Assembly: GCA_003142595.1 (NCBI GenBank)
Contig: PLMU01000012.1
Coordinates: 1 to 45,928, forward strand
From: Phycisphaerales bacterium
GTDB lineage: Bacteria; Planctomycetota; Phycisphaerae; Sedimentisphaerales; UBA12454
DNA: 45,928 nucleotides
Direction: 5' to 3'
Shown here: one piece after another, positions 15,901 to 23,248 of the stretch
How the letters are laid out: the number at the start of each line of letters is the position of its first letter
How positions within the stretch are numbered: position 1 is the stretch's first letter
Translations under genes and position numbers: made by a program
The notes under the pieces: model-generated
Seen by the model: only the letters and a program-made list of their open reading frames with translations
Told to the model about the DNA's origin: nothing
Databases searched by the model: none

Positions 15901-17278
15901 ACGTCTATCAAGGGGGAAATCCGAGCAATTGCTTGCAAGCGTGCGCCAGGAAGTTTTGCAGCTTCAGGGCCAGTTAAGTGCCATAGCAGAAGACAAACGC
16001 AATGAAGCATTAAAACTTCAGCAAAAAGAACAAATTATTGCCGAAGCTCAACAGCAGATTATGGTTTTAACAGAAAGAATTAACCAACTCAAAACAGGAA
16101 CGGCTGAAACTGTTGCAAAGGTCAAATCAGAACTTGAACAAAAAGCAGCTGCGTATGCGGAAGCGGCTGCAAAATCTCAGGATAAAACTGTTAAGATGAT
16201 TGCTGAACAGCAAAAATATTGGGAAGTTAAGACTACGCAGGAAATTACTAAAGTCGAAGCCAAAGCTGCTGAAGAATTAGCGGAATTGAAATCACAGCTG
16301 GACGAAAAAAACAAGGAATACAAAACTTTGTGGGAGCAATCCTCTGCCCAAAAGAACGCAGAACGTCTGGCAAAGGCTGAGTTTGAAAAACATGTTGGTG
16401 TTATAAACGAACGAATAGCCCATTTTGAAGACCAGTTAAAAATCCAGACCACCCTTAGACAAAAAGCCGAATTGCAGGTAGAAGTAGAGGCAAAGACCAA
16501 GCATGAAGCTCAACAAGAAGTCAAATCCTTAACGGAACAAATGGTTCAGCTAAAGATTAAAATCGCTGAAGTTAAAGCACAAATCAAATCTGAGCTGGAG
16601 GAAAAAGCGAGGAACTATGCTGATTCTATTTTAAAAGTTAAGAGTGAAGCTGCCCAAGCACTATCTGCGGAAAAACAAAGTTCCGAGGCTGAAACTTCGG
16701 AGTTGGCCGTAAAGGAGAAAGCGGAGGCCGAAAAGAAAATTTCAGCCCAGCATATAGAGTTCAATGAGAAAATTAAAGAGTACCAGGCTGTGCTTCAGCA
16801 GACCAAAACTGATGCCGAGCAGAAAATCCGTGAATATAAAGATAGTCTTAAACAGGCAAAGATGCAGACCGAATCTGAAGCAAGAGCAAAATTGGAAGTT
16901 GAACAAAAACTAAGGGCGGTAAGCGAAAAACTGGCGGGACTTGAACAAAAATTAATTGGCCAAATCGAGGCAAAGAACAGGGCCGAAGCTTTATTAGAGG
17001 ATGAACGGCGGGCAAAAATCGAAGCTGAACAAAAAATACAATTTGATAAGGCAAAAGAAAAAGCAGTAGCCGAAACTGCACAGAAGTCGAATGTGGCAAC
17101 AACTGCAGCAGCACAAGTCAAGCCGCAGTTAGCTGAACCGGCAAACGTTCAGACAGGGACGGGGACTTGTGAGTGTTGCGGCAAAGACAACGTTAAAAAA
17201 ACTGAGTTGCACAGAATTGATTCTGGCGAATTCTTTTGCCTCACTTGTTTCCAAGCCTTAAAAACCACAAGTGTGTGA
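12992..17278 (+). CDS. Giant coiled-coil protein with Cys-rich (putative zinc) module at each end
   Basis: A single 1428-residue frame. The N-terminus holds CKICGEKHWPSHP followed by a further Cys (about 28-48), resembling a CxxC/His zinc knuckle. The C-terminus holds CECCGKDNV and FFCLTCFQ (about 1390-1420), a four-Cys zinc-ribbon pattern (CxxC ... CxxC). Everything between is charged Glu/Lys/Ala/Gln heptad-like sequence, predicted as an almost continuous coiled coil, with no signal peptide or TM helix. A long module (xKSELExKARxYADSI, then a Lys/Glu block and E-I-x-x-L-K-S-Q-L) recurs with its KSELE-type core starting near residues 284, 434, 592, 819, 1044 and 1198, spaced about 150 or 225, i.e. 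multiples of about 75. A cytoskeletal, scaffold or SMC/tropomyosin-like role is possible but unproved. I recognise no named family. The start at 12992 follows AGGG; ATG 12998 is the alternative. Confidence 0.85.
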   Translation: MDMKRQESSQNQSSEAGSSTDKKFVPTCKICGEKHWPSHPLVSCLNVNKARVKAKEEKKAIAEALKKAEVEAKENARAEKNVILEAQEKTKYEAQLRTNAERQLESAGKHIAQIEKQLLFEVEAKRKLTAESEAERKTGIQVQQALKDSHNTIADLHLKLKFESEQKAEAQKQLEVTAKQLAEREAEVAENAKVFNETLAKTQEKLEVETQARLEAEKRIEEQAGEIIRLRTQTTEMAQSHKEELAQFKQDKAEVDAQAQKQIRTYAEQLASIKTESAELISQVKSELESKTRDYAELIAKAQADSVKTIAAQKEKYEAETAKNKTDASNEIGRLNALLREKTEEYRVYQEQSEVEAESTKQSLHKTEQYLQDTAKQIARLEEQLKLEIEIRHNTESQLKEQRLVLTQAQDHVSSLTEQIAHIQIEAAEKVTQVKSELESKAMNYADSITKAKAEALEALTSQKEKMETEARDTIAHIKSQATDEIAQLRSVIEEKNKEYQAQLQADHNARLQAEQELQNYIKAFARADEKANLIGEELIKARQLAHDESKARVKAQEQLESLTQQLSQIKIDTVSQIASAKSDAAEVVVNIKSQLEERSKDYADSIIKAKDEAQKAILSEREKQKAETNDLVSTIKSETAVEIQKLKSQLENNSTEYSRRIKETEAMLQAETQRRTKMEEKVRNFDALLRETEANVEKKALAQAEKRAKIIAKSWVRGETIAREEAQARAEAELKQRAEAEKKLKLISVQLSKLQEQLLIQTEARSIIESQAEEFKQTTLRAQQQVESLTEQLNQIKVVTAERIVSIKSDAAETVAKVKSELEDKARTYAESILKTQSRVAEILDAERQKLEAQTVKTIEEVKDHAAKELLEVRSQLEKKRQQYEALLEKADSELQSERNSRLESERQLKNLGEKMAWLEEQLDIQVKARETAESQAVEQIAQLKSEFHEKVQRYETLIEESARKEDLERLSRGKSEQLLASVRQEVLQLQGQLSAIAEDKRNEALKLQQKEQIIAEAQQQIMVLTERINQLKTGTAETVAKVKSELEQKAAAYAEAAAKSQDKTVKMIAEQQKYWEVKTTQEITKVEAKAAEELAELKSQLDEKNKEYKTLWEQSSAQKNAERLAKAEFEKHVGVINERIAHFEDQLKIQTTLRQKAELQVEVEAKTKHEAQQEVKSLTEQMVQLKIKIAEVKAQIKSELEEKARNYADSILKVKSEAAQALSAEKQSSEAETSELAVKEKAEAEKKISAQHIEFNEKIKEYQAVLQQTKTDAEQKIREYKDSLKQAKMQTESEARAKLEVEQKLRAVSEKLAGLEQKLIGQIEAKNRAEALLEDERRAKIEAEQKIQFDKAKEKAVAETAQKSNVATTAAAQVKPQLAEPANVQTGTGTCECCGKDNVKKTELHRIDSGEFFCLTCFQALKTTSV

Positions 17279-17311
17279 AATAAACTGTGTAAACGGTCAT
17301 AGAAGTGTTAA

Positions 17312-17327
17312 CCTTTTAGATAAAAGG
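17312..17327. terminator. Small hairpin between convergent genes
   Basis: CCTTTT-AGAT-AAAAGG is a perfect 6-bp stem located between the ends of the coiled-coil gene and the convergent membrane-protein gene. It is AT-rich and weak; a terminator role is only likely from its position. Confidence 0.35.
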
Positions 17328-17336
17328 AACTTAGCC

Positions 17337-17729
17337 TCAGGATTTCATTATTCTTTTATATCCGCACTTTCGACACACCGCATACAGTGGGGAACTAATC
17401 TGCTGAATGGTTCTATCTTCTCCAATGCTGGTTTCTTCTGCTAAATCCGATCTTATTTCTACCCGCAGATATGTCCCGCAATCAGGACAGGCGTATTCTT
17501 CGGGATATTTTCTGACAAGCTCATTTTCTGCCCATATATTTGCAGCTTTTTTGGAGACCCATAGCCATAATCCCAAAATTATGATTGATAAGAGAATCCA
17601 TAGCCACATTCCTAATATGTTCCAGACTACAAAAATCCACACTGCTGTTACTACCACAAGGGGCAATGTGTAAATTTTCGCATCCCATTGGCTCTTTGCC
17701 CAGCATTTAATTGTCTGTATCAGGTCCAT
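17337..17729 (-). CDS. Small membrane protein with C-terminal zinc-ribbon-like cysteines
   Basis: Protein of 130 residues. Two hydrophobic helices lie at about 22-42 and 43-62 (VVVTAVWIFVVWNILGMWLW, then ILLSIIILGLWLWV), followed by a soluble tail with CPDCGTY (about 82-88) and CRKCGYK (about 119-125), a typical four-Cys zinc ribbon. The N-terminus is cytoplasm-facing by the positive-inside rule in either topology, so the ribbon is probably cytoplasmic. It converges on the giant coiled-coil gene, which also ends in a CxxC-CxxC ribbon; a functional link is speculative. No recognised family. Its start overlaps the beginning of a spurious longer frame on the same strand. Confidence 0.7.
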   Translation of the reverse strand: MDLIQTIKCWAKSQWDAKIYTLPLVVVTAVWIFVVWNILGMWLWILLSIIILGLWLWVSKKAANIWAENELVRKYPEEYACPDCGTYLRVEIRSDLAEETSIGEDRTIQQISSPLYAVCRKCGYKRIMKS

Positions 17730-18214
17730 TTTCCTTTTTTATTACATATTAAACGCTTGGCTACACAACCAAGCCTTTCAATCCAATAATAATATAAAAA
17801 TCTTTTTCGAATCACATAACCAATTGTTAATTTTTTTTTATTCTCAAATAATTTACATAGAAATACCGCTGAATTGTGAACGAATGGGAAATTCTCAACT
17901 AACTTCTCATTTTTTTCCTTCTCCGTTAATAGCCACATCATTATAGGATATTTTCTGTTGACAATCAAGGGAAAACCCCTTTCAAAAAAGGAAAAAAACC
18001 TTCAAAAACCTGTAAAAACTCATGATTTTCTCTTACTTTTCATCAAAATCAGCGAAATCCGCGTCTAAAAATACTCACTTTTTTACCTGTTTTAAAAAAA
18101 ACATACCCCTTTTGCAAAGGAACTTGCGCTTTTTTTTAAAAAATTTTCCATAACTCCTTTATTTATTTTTCAAAATAACGACTTACATCATTTTCTCCAA
18201 CGCAAATAAAAGAC
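17730..18214. other. 485-base AT-rich intergenic region
   Basis: No credible gene is seen. Homopolymer A/T runs are frequent. Near 18040-18070 a sequence of the type ATCAAAATCAGCGAAATCCG resembles dispersed noncoding repeat text known from many environmental genomes. An 82-residue minus frame here (17720-17968) has no ribosome binding site and low-complexity composition. Confidence 0.5.
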
Positions 18215-19549
18215 TTACGACACTAATGATCCAGTGATTAAATCGTCATTTATTTTACATTTTACGATTTCATTTTTCGTATTCGTAATAGGGGCATCGC
18301 TTTTAACAGTAATTTCGTAGTATCTCTCACAACGCCCTGAGCCTGCCTGCGGTGAGCTCTGTCGAACCGTCGAAGGAGTCTGCCCTGAGCCTGTCGAAGG
18401 GTTAACTTCATCTTCTATAAGGACTTGAGCAATTTCTCCTACGAATTGTTTTCTGAATTTTTCTGCCAATTGTTTTTCCAACTCTCTTAGTTTCCCTGTC
18501 CGTTCAGTTATAACTTCTTGTTTTATATGGTCTTGCAGTTTTGCCGCTGCTGTGCCGTTTCGTTTGCTGAATGGGAAGATATGGATTTTTGAAAAGCCCG
18601 CAAGTTTTGCGACAGAAAGGCTTTGCGCAAAATCCTGAACGGTTTCGCCTGGAAAGCCGGCGATAATATCAGTTGTGATGGCAGGGCGGTCTAATTGTAA
18701 GTTTATATTTTCAATAGAGTTAAGAAAATCTTTTACGGTATATTGTCGGTTCATTTTTTTCAGGATTTTATCTGAGCCGGATTGTAGAGATAAATGTAAG
18801 TGCGGCATAATGTTATGATTATTTTTTATTACCTCAAGCAGTCTATTAGTTACATCGGCAGGTTCTAATGAGCTCAATCTAATTCTTTTAAGGTCAGGGA
18901 CTTGCGCGATTTTTTCAAGCATTTCTGCAAGTATTGGATTTTCGTTATTGGGCCAATTTTTACGTTTTACTGTATTTTGGCCGTAGGCACCGAGAAAAAT
19001 TCCGGTAAGGACTATTTCTTTATGTCCTGCTTTTACAAGGTCTTGCGCTTCATTTATAACTTTGTCAATTGGTTTGAAAGAGATATCAGGTCTGGTGGTT
19101 GGAACGATGCAGTAGGAGCAGAATCCATCGCAGCCATCCTGAACTTTCAGGAAGGCTCGTGTTTGTCCGCAGAATTTTTCTAAGCTGCTGTATTCAAAGG
19201 AGTTGCATTGCAGATTAAATTCCTGTTTTAGGAGTGAAAACAGTTCTTTAAGGTTATGCGTGAATAATAATTTTTCATTTAGGTTCTTAAACTCGGCCGG
19301 ATCAGAACTTACGAGACATCCGGAAACTATAATTTTCGCGTTAGGGTTTTGTTTTTCTGCTTTTCTGACGAGTTGTCTGCTTTTTGCTGATGCAATATGT
19401 GTTACACAGCAGGTATGAATAATAATCAGGTCAGCCGACTTGAAATCCTGTACGTATAGTAGTTTGCAGCCGGCCAGGAATTTAATAATCTGCTGGGCTT
19501 CGTACTGATTTACCTTACAACCAAGAGTATTTATAGCAAAAGTTTGCAT
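18215..19549 (-). CDS. mtaB: tRNA t6A37 methylthiotransferase MtaB
   Basis: Radical-SAM methylthiotransferase of 444 residues that adds a methylthio group to t6A37 in tRNAs decoding ANN codons. The N-terminal [4Fe-4S] cysteines are in NTLGCKVNQ, HTCCVT and VSGCLV. The radical-SAM triad CxxxCxxC is in GCDGFCSYC, followed by RPDIS. The rest of the barrel shows IRLSSLEP, LHLSLQSGS and DIIAGFPGE, all typical of MtaB/MiaB. The C-terminal TRAM domain is interrupted by about 23 residues (PSTGSGQTPSTVRQ and onward) encoded by a dispersed repeat, after which the domain resumes with CERYYEITVKS. The ATG at 19549 directly precedes the conserved start. It is divergent from the PilM-like gene. Confidence 0.92.
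   Translation of the reverse strand: MQTFAINTLGCKVNQYEAQQIIKFLAGCKLLYVQDFKSADLIIIHTCCVTHIASAKSRQLVRKAEKQNPNAKIIVSGCLVSSDPAEFKNLNEKLLFTHNLKELFSLLKQEFNLQCNSFEYSSLEKFCGQTRAFLKVQDGCDGFCSYCIVPTTRPDISFKPIDKVINEAQDLVKAGHKEIVLTGIFLGAYGQNTVKRKNWPNNENPILAEMLEKIAQVPDLKRIRLSSLEPADVTNRLLEVIKNNHNIMPHLHLSLQSGSDKILKKMNRQYTVKDFLNSIENINLQLDRPAITTDIIAGFPGETVQDFAQSLSVAKLAGFSKIHIFPFSKRNGTAAAKLQDHIKQEVITERTGKLRELEKQLAEKFRKQFVGEIAQVLIEDEVNPSTGSGQTPSTVRQSSPQAGSGRCERYYEITVKSDAPITNTKNEIVKCKINDDLITGSLVS
18334..18401. repeat. Dispersed PSTGSGQ-type repeat inserted in mtaB
   Basis: Two partly repeated arms, each of the form CCCTGAGCCTG(T)CGAAGG / TCGACAGGCTCAGGG, lie head to tail. In the mtaB frame they encode PSTGSGQ and PSTVRQSSPQAGSG. 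This sequence type is known to me as a widely dispersed palindromic-like repeat found within and between genes of many bacteria. Here it keeps the reading frame. Confidence 0.8.
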
Positions 19550-19634
19550 AATTTGTTATAATCCGTTATCTTTTAACAATACATAAGAAAGTATACAATT
19601 TTAAGCTATCCGAAGTTTCTGGAGAAGCCACAAA

Positions 19635-21830
19635 ATGGCGGCAGGTGTTCGCTCTGTATGGGCAATAGATATAGGCAATAATTCACTGAAAGCGCTTCGC
19701 CTTCAGGCGGGAAGCGACCGTGTTGAGGCAATTGGACTCGATTATATCGAGCATCCCAAAATTTTAAGTGCTGAAGGTATCAGCGAAGAAGAAAAAAATC
19801 AGATTATCCTCGCAAGCCTGGCAACGTTCGCAGGCAGAAACGAATTAGGCAAAGATGAAGTTGCTATTTCGGTTCCCGGCCAAACAAGTTTTGCAAGATT
19901 TATAAAACTTCCTCCTGTCGAACCAAAAAAAATTCCTGAAATAATAAAATTCGAAGCTGTTCAGCAAATACCATTCGACATAAACGAAGTTGAATGGGAC
20001 TGGCAGCAGATGCCAAAACCTGACAGCCCTGAAGTCGAAGTCGGAATATTCGCAATAAAGAATGAACTTATAAGCAGATACCTGGACAACTTCACGGCTG
20101 AACATCTGAGAGTTTCCATAGTCCAGATGGCCCCAATGGCTATGTATAATTACGCCCATTTCGACCGCAACGACCTCGATGAAACTGATAAAAAGGCTGT
20201 GGTACTTCTCGATATGGGTACGGACAATACGAACCTTGTAATATGCACAAAACTAACTGTATGGCAAAGATGTATTCCCCTTGGGGGAAATAATTTCACC
20301 AGGGCTGTTGCAGATGCTTTCAAACTCGATTTCGAAAAGTCCGAAAAACTCAAGCGAGGCGCTCCGGTCAGCAAATATGCCCGACAAATTTTTCACGCAA
20401 TGAAGCCGGTTTATACCGATTTCGGAGCCGAAGTACAACGCTCACTGGGATATTACAGCAGCAGCCATAAAGGAACTGCTTTCACAAAATTAGTACTGCT
20501 GGGCGGCAGTTTCAAACTGCAGGGCCTGAACAAATATATTCAGCAGACAACACAACTTCCTACTGTTAGGCCGGATTCATTTGAAAAACTTGTTCCTGCT
20601 GCAAATGTATCAAGCGCTAAACTGCACGACAATCTCTGCGATCTGGCAATTACATACGGGCTCGGCCTTCAGGGGTTAGGTCTGGGCAGAATACACAGCA
20701 ACCTTTTGCCGAGCAGAGTAGCCCGCAGAATGATGTGGGCAAGAAAAAGCAAATTTTTTATTATTGCAGCATGTATTTTGCTTGCCGCGTCATTACTGGC
20801 ATTTGCCAGAACATATATCGACCTGAAAGCCTGTGCTGACAAAAATGCCCAGATTAAAAAACAGGATACAGAGAATATTCTTCGCCAGGCGAGAGACGTT
20901 ACCAGTAAATTGAAGCAGCAGGAGGCAAGAAGCAGCGGGTATGAAGAAAAAATAAAAAAACAAATGGAAATGTTTAAATATCGGAACATAATTCCGGAAC
21001 TCAATAAGGCAATTTTAAAATGCATAAGCAATTCCACCCAGTCCGAACTTTACAAGGCTTATGATGAGGGCAATGTTGAAAAAATAACAACAACGCCGCG
21101 AAATGAGCGCAAACAGGTTTTCATTACAAGTATGACCATAAACTATTCCGATAGTTTGATAGCCGCACAACTTGGATCAAGCGGAGTCAGCAGGGGATAT
21201 ACGCCGCCGCCCACAGCGGCACAGCCGGCCGGTGCAATAAAAGATGGAAGAGGATTTGTAGTTGTCATTGAAGGTTATACGCCTTTTGAAAAAGTCGGCG
21301 AACTTTTGGACCCCGCTGGAGTTGGAAATGACAAAAGCAAATGGGGAATCGTAACATGGATGATGAATCTTAATGATGTATCCGATGGTAATAGCCCGTT
21401 TAAACTGTTTTACAAAGATAATATCGAACACTTCAGAGACGAAACAGGCATTGTTGACCTGACGGACAGTCGAATGCCGGCGGGTATCGGTATTTTGCAG
21501 GTTAAACCGAGAGTTTCAAAGGAGCAGCAATCGGAAACTTCACGTGTCAACAGCAGAGGTTCCGGCGGTGCCGATACGTCGGACCGCGTAACAAGTGAAC
21601 AGGTTTTCGTTGACCCGCTTACTAAGGAGGAAATAAGCAAAACATTTGACATCGATGAAAAAGGCAGAAAAAAATATGACTCCTTCGGCCAACCTGTATA
21701 TATAGAAAGGGATAAGTGGTTCAGAATTAAAGCTAAATTTTTATGGAAAGATGCTCCACTATTACAGGGTCTGGCAGGAGCCGTATCCGCACAAAGCGTC
21801 TCTCCACAATCTGTAGAGCATGGTGAGTAA
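19635..21830 (+). CDS. PilM-type actin-like ATPase fused to a membrane/PilN-like segment
   Basis: Protein of 731 residues. The first 350 residues are a PilM/FtsA-like domain: VWAIDIGNNSLKALRL (phosphate-1 loop, 8-23), VAISVPGQTSFARFIKLPPV, FEAVQQIPFDINEVEWDWQ, LLDMGTDNTNLVI (phosphate-2) and LLGGSFKLQGL (adenosine motif). A TM helix follows at about 372-392, then a coiled coil (about 393-455) and a mixed C-terminal domain with a Pro-rich insert near 520 and a Gly/Ser linker near 640. PilM normally sits in the cytoplasm bound to the PilN tail; here both seem joined. The start follows GGAGAAG. It heads a three-gene plus-strand block, likely the inner-membrane assembly platform of a second pilus/secretion system. 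The C-terminal function is unknown. Confidence 0.82.
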   Translation: MAAGVRSVWAIDIGNNSLKALRLQAGSDRVEAIGLDYIEHPKILSAEGISEEEKNQIILASLATFAGRNELGKDEVAISVPGQTSFARFIKLPPVEPKKIPEIIKFEAVQQIPFDINEVEWDWQQMPKPDSPEVEVGIFAIKNELISRYLDNFTAEHLRVSIVQMAPMAMYNYAHFDRNDLDETDKKAVVLLDMGTDNTNLVICTKLTVWQRCIPLGGNNFTRAVADAFKLDFEKSEKLKRGAPVSKYARQIFHAMKPVYTDFGAEVQRSLGYYSSSHKGTAFTKLVLLGGSFKLQGLNKYIQQTTQLPTVRPDSFEKLVPAANVSSAKLHDNLCDLAITYGLGLQGLGLGRIHSNLLPSRVARRMMWARKSKFFIIAACILLAASLLAFARTYIDLKACADKNAQIKKQDTENILRQARDVTSKLKQQEARSSGYEEKIKKQMEMFKYRNIIPELNKAILKCISNSTQSELYKAYDEGNVEKITTTPRNERKQVFITSMTINYSDSLIAAQLGSSGVSRGYTPPPTAAQPAGAIKDGRGFVVVIEGYTPFEKVGELLDPAGVGNDKSKWGIVTWMMNLNDVSDGNSPFKLFYKDNIEHFRDETGIVDLTDSRMPAGIGILQVKPRVSKEQQSETSRVNSRGSGGADTSDRVTSEQVFVDPLTKEEISKTFDIDEKGRKKYDSFGQPVYIERDKWFRIKAKFLWKDAPLLQGLAGAVSAQSVSPQSVEHGE

Positions 21831-21837
21831 GATATAG

Positions 21838-23133
21838 ATGACTATGAAGATAAGATTTAATATAGATATAGCCAAGATATTAAAAAAGAATACGGTAATA
21901 ATTATACCCGTAGCAATAGCATTGGCAGCTGCGCTGCTCTTTGTTCCTACGTATCTAATGCGTGGGAAAATAAAGGTCAGTCTTGAAGAGAGCGTGAAAG
22001 TCGGCAATGAAGTTGCCTCTGCTGAGCGAACTGTCGTTTCCAGCAAACAATACGAAGAAGCGAAAAAGTACGAAGATATATATCAGGCAGACGCCAACGA
22101 AATTGAAAATCTTGCACGGCAGGCGGGCCAGAGAGAATTGATAAGTTATAAAATATTCCCGGAGCCAAATGAGAAATCCGCGCAAATTTTTAATGAATTT
22201 AGAAAGTCATATGCCAGTGCCTTTGCGGGTCTGACAAAAGATATGAATGCGCTGGATGCTCCAACAGATAATGAAATTCGAAAACAAGCAGGTTCGGTCG
22301 ATATCACAACAGATGCCGCCTCACGTGGATCTCCTTCAGAAAGCAGCAATGATAAAATTGTAGAGCTTATGCGTAAACGCCGCAGCGAAGAAGTGTCGGT
22401 CTATGCCAGCCCAAAGGCCTTCAGCGGATATGCAGTCTGGGACAAATGGGAATACAGCGGCGTTGACAGTGCCGTAAAGAGCTGCTGGTATTGCCAGCTT
22501 GCCTACTGGATACATAAAGATGTCGTCGATACCATAAAATATATGAACCAGGGCTTTAGCAACACGACAAAATCATCAGTAAAAAGACTTCTTAACGTAC
22601 GATTTACCAACAGCACCGCCGATAATGGTCTTGAACTGCCTGTTTATGTGACTAAAGTGGGCAACGGCTTGTGTTTACCATGGACCGGCAGAATATGCAA
22701 CGACCAGATAGATGTCGTACACTTCAGCTTGTCGGTAATTATCAGAGCGGACGATGTACTGAAATTTATGACAGCGTTATGCAGCGAAAAGGAACATACT
22801 TTTGCCGGATACAAAGACAACCAAAAACCTGAAAAATACAAACATAATCAAATAACTATCCTTCAAAGCAGTATCGTACCGATTGACAGAGAAAATGCAG
22901 AACATAAAAGGTATTATTATGGAGAAAATGCCGTTGTTCTGCTGAACCTTGTCTGTGAGTATGATTTTATCCGAAAAGGTTACGATTCCGTAAAACCGCG
23001 ATTTATTCAGGTAACTGACATAAATGGCGTAGTACCAGGAACGCAGCCACAACCGCCACAACCGCGGCAACAACAACCAGCTCCTGCTCCTCAACCGCGA
23101 GAACAAAGGAACAGAGGCGGTGAAGGTGAATAA
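21838..23133 (+). CDS. Single-TM protein of pilus-platform block, family unknown
   Basis: Protein of 431 residues. A short basic cytoplasmic N-terminus is followed by a TM helix at about 20-40 (VIIIPVAIALAAALLFVPTYL), then a helical stretch (about 45-115) and a mixed domain with ELPVYVTKVGNGLCLPW. It ends in a Pro/Gln-rich tail with RNRGGEGE. The layout (TM, coiled coil, periplasmic domain) is like PilN/PilO-type proteins, but I see no diagnostic motif. It begins seven bases after the PilM-like gene and shares the terminal GGEGE with the next gene product, suggesting that the two tails bind the same partner or are processed alike. Its place between PilM-like and the 662-residue protein makes a role in the secretion platform likely. 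Confidence 0.68.
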   Translation: MTMKIRFNIDIAKILKKNTVIIIPVAIALAAALLFVPTYLMRGKIKVSLEESVKVGNEVASAERTVVSSKQYEEAKKYEDIYQADANEIENLARQAGQRELISYKIFPEPNEKSAQIFNEFRKSYASAFAGLTKDMNALDAPTDNEIRKQAGSVDITTDAASRGSPSESSNDKIVELMRKRRSEEVSVYASPKAFSGYAVWDKWEYSGVDSAVKSCWYCQLAYWIHKDVVDTIKYMNQGFSNTTKSSVKRLLNVRFTNSTADNGLELPVYVTKVGNGLCLPWTGRICNDQIDVVHFSLSVIIRADDVLKFMTALCSEKEHTFAGYKDNQKPEKYKHNQITILQSSIVPIDRENAEHKRYYYGENAVVLLNLVCEYDFIRKGYDSVKPRFIQVTDINGVVPGTQPQPPQPRQQQPAPAPQPREQRNRGGEGE

Positions 23134-23248
23134 CCAGTGGTGAAAGAACGATATACGAAATACAGTAAGTAAAAATATTTGTTAAAAATGGAATTAATAG
23201 TTTATTAAAAAAAGAATTATGGATATTAATAAATTTTGATTTGATGCT

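Noticed and set aside
13463-17121. Several long antisense frames within the coiled-coil gene
   Set aside because: They mirror the biased Glu/Lys/Ala codons of the real gene (Ser/Leu/Phe-rich shadows) and lack starts with ribosome binding sites.
12992-17278. DNA-level tandem repeat or CRISPR-like array within the coiled-coil gene
   Set aside because: The periodicity is at protein level and diverged; no short direct repeats with uniform spacers occur.
17720-17968. 82-residue minus-strand frame
   Set aside because: AT-rich, no ribosome binding site, overlaps the start of the better-supported membrane-protein gene, no motif.
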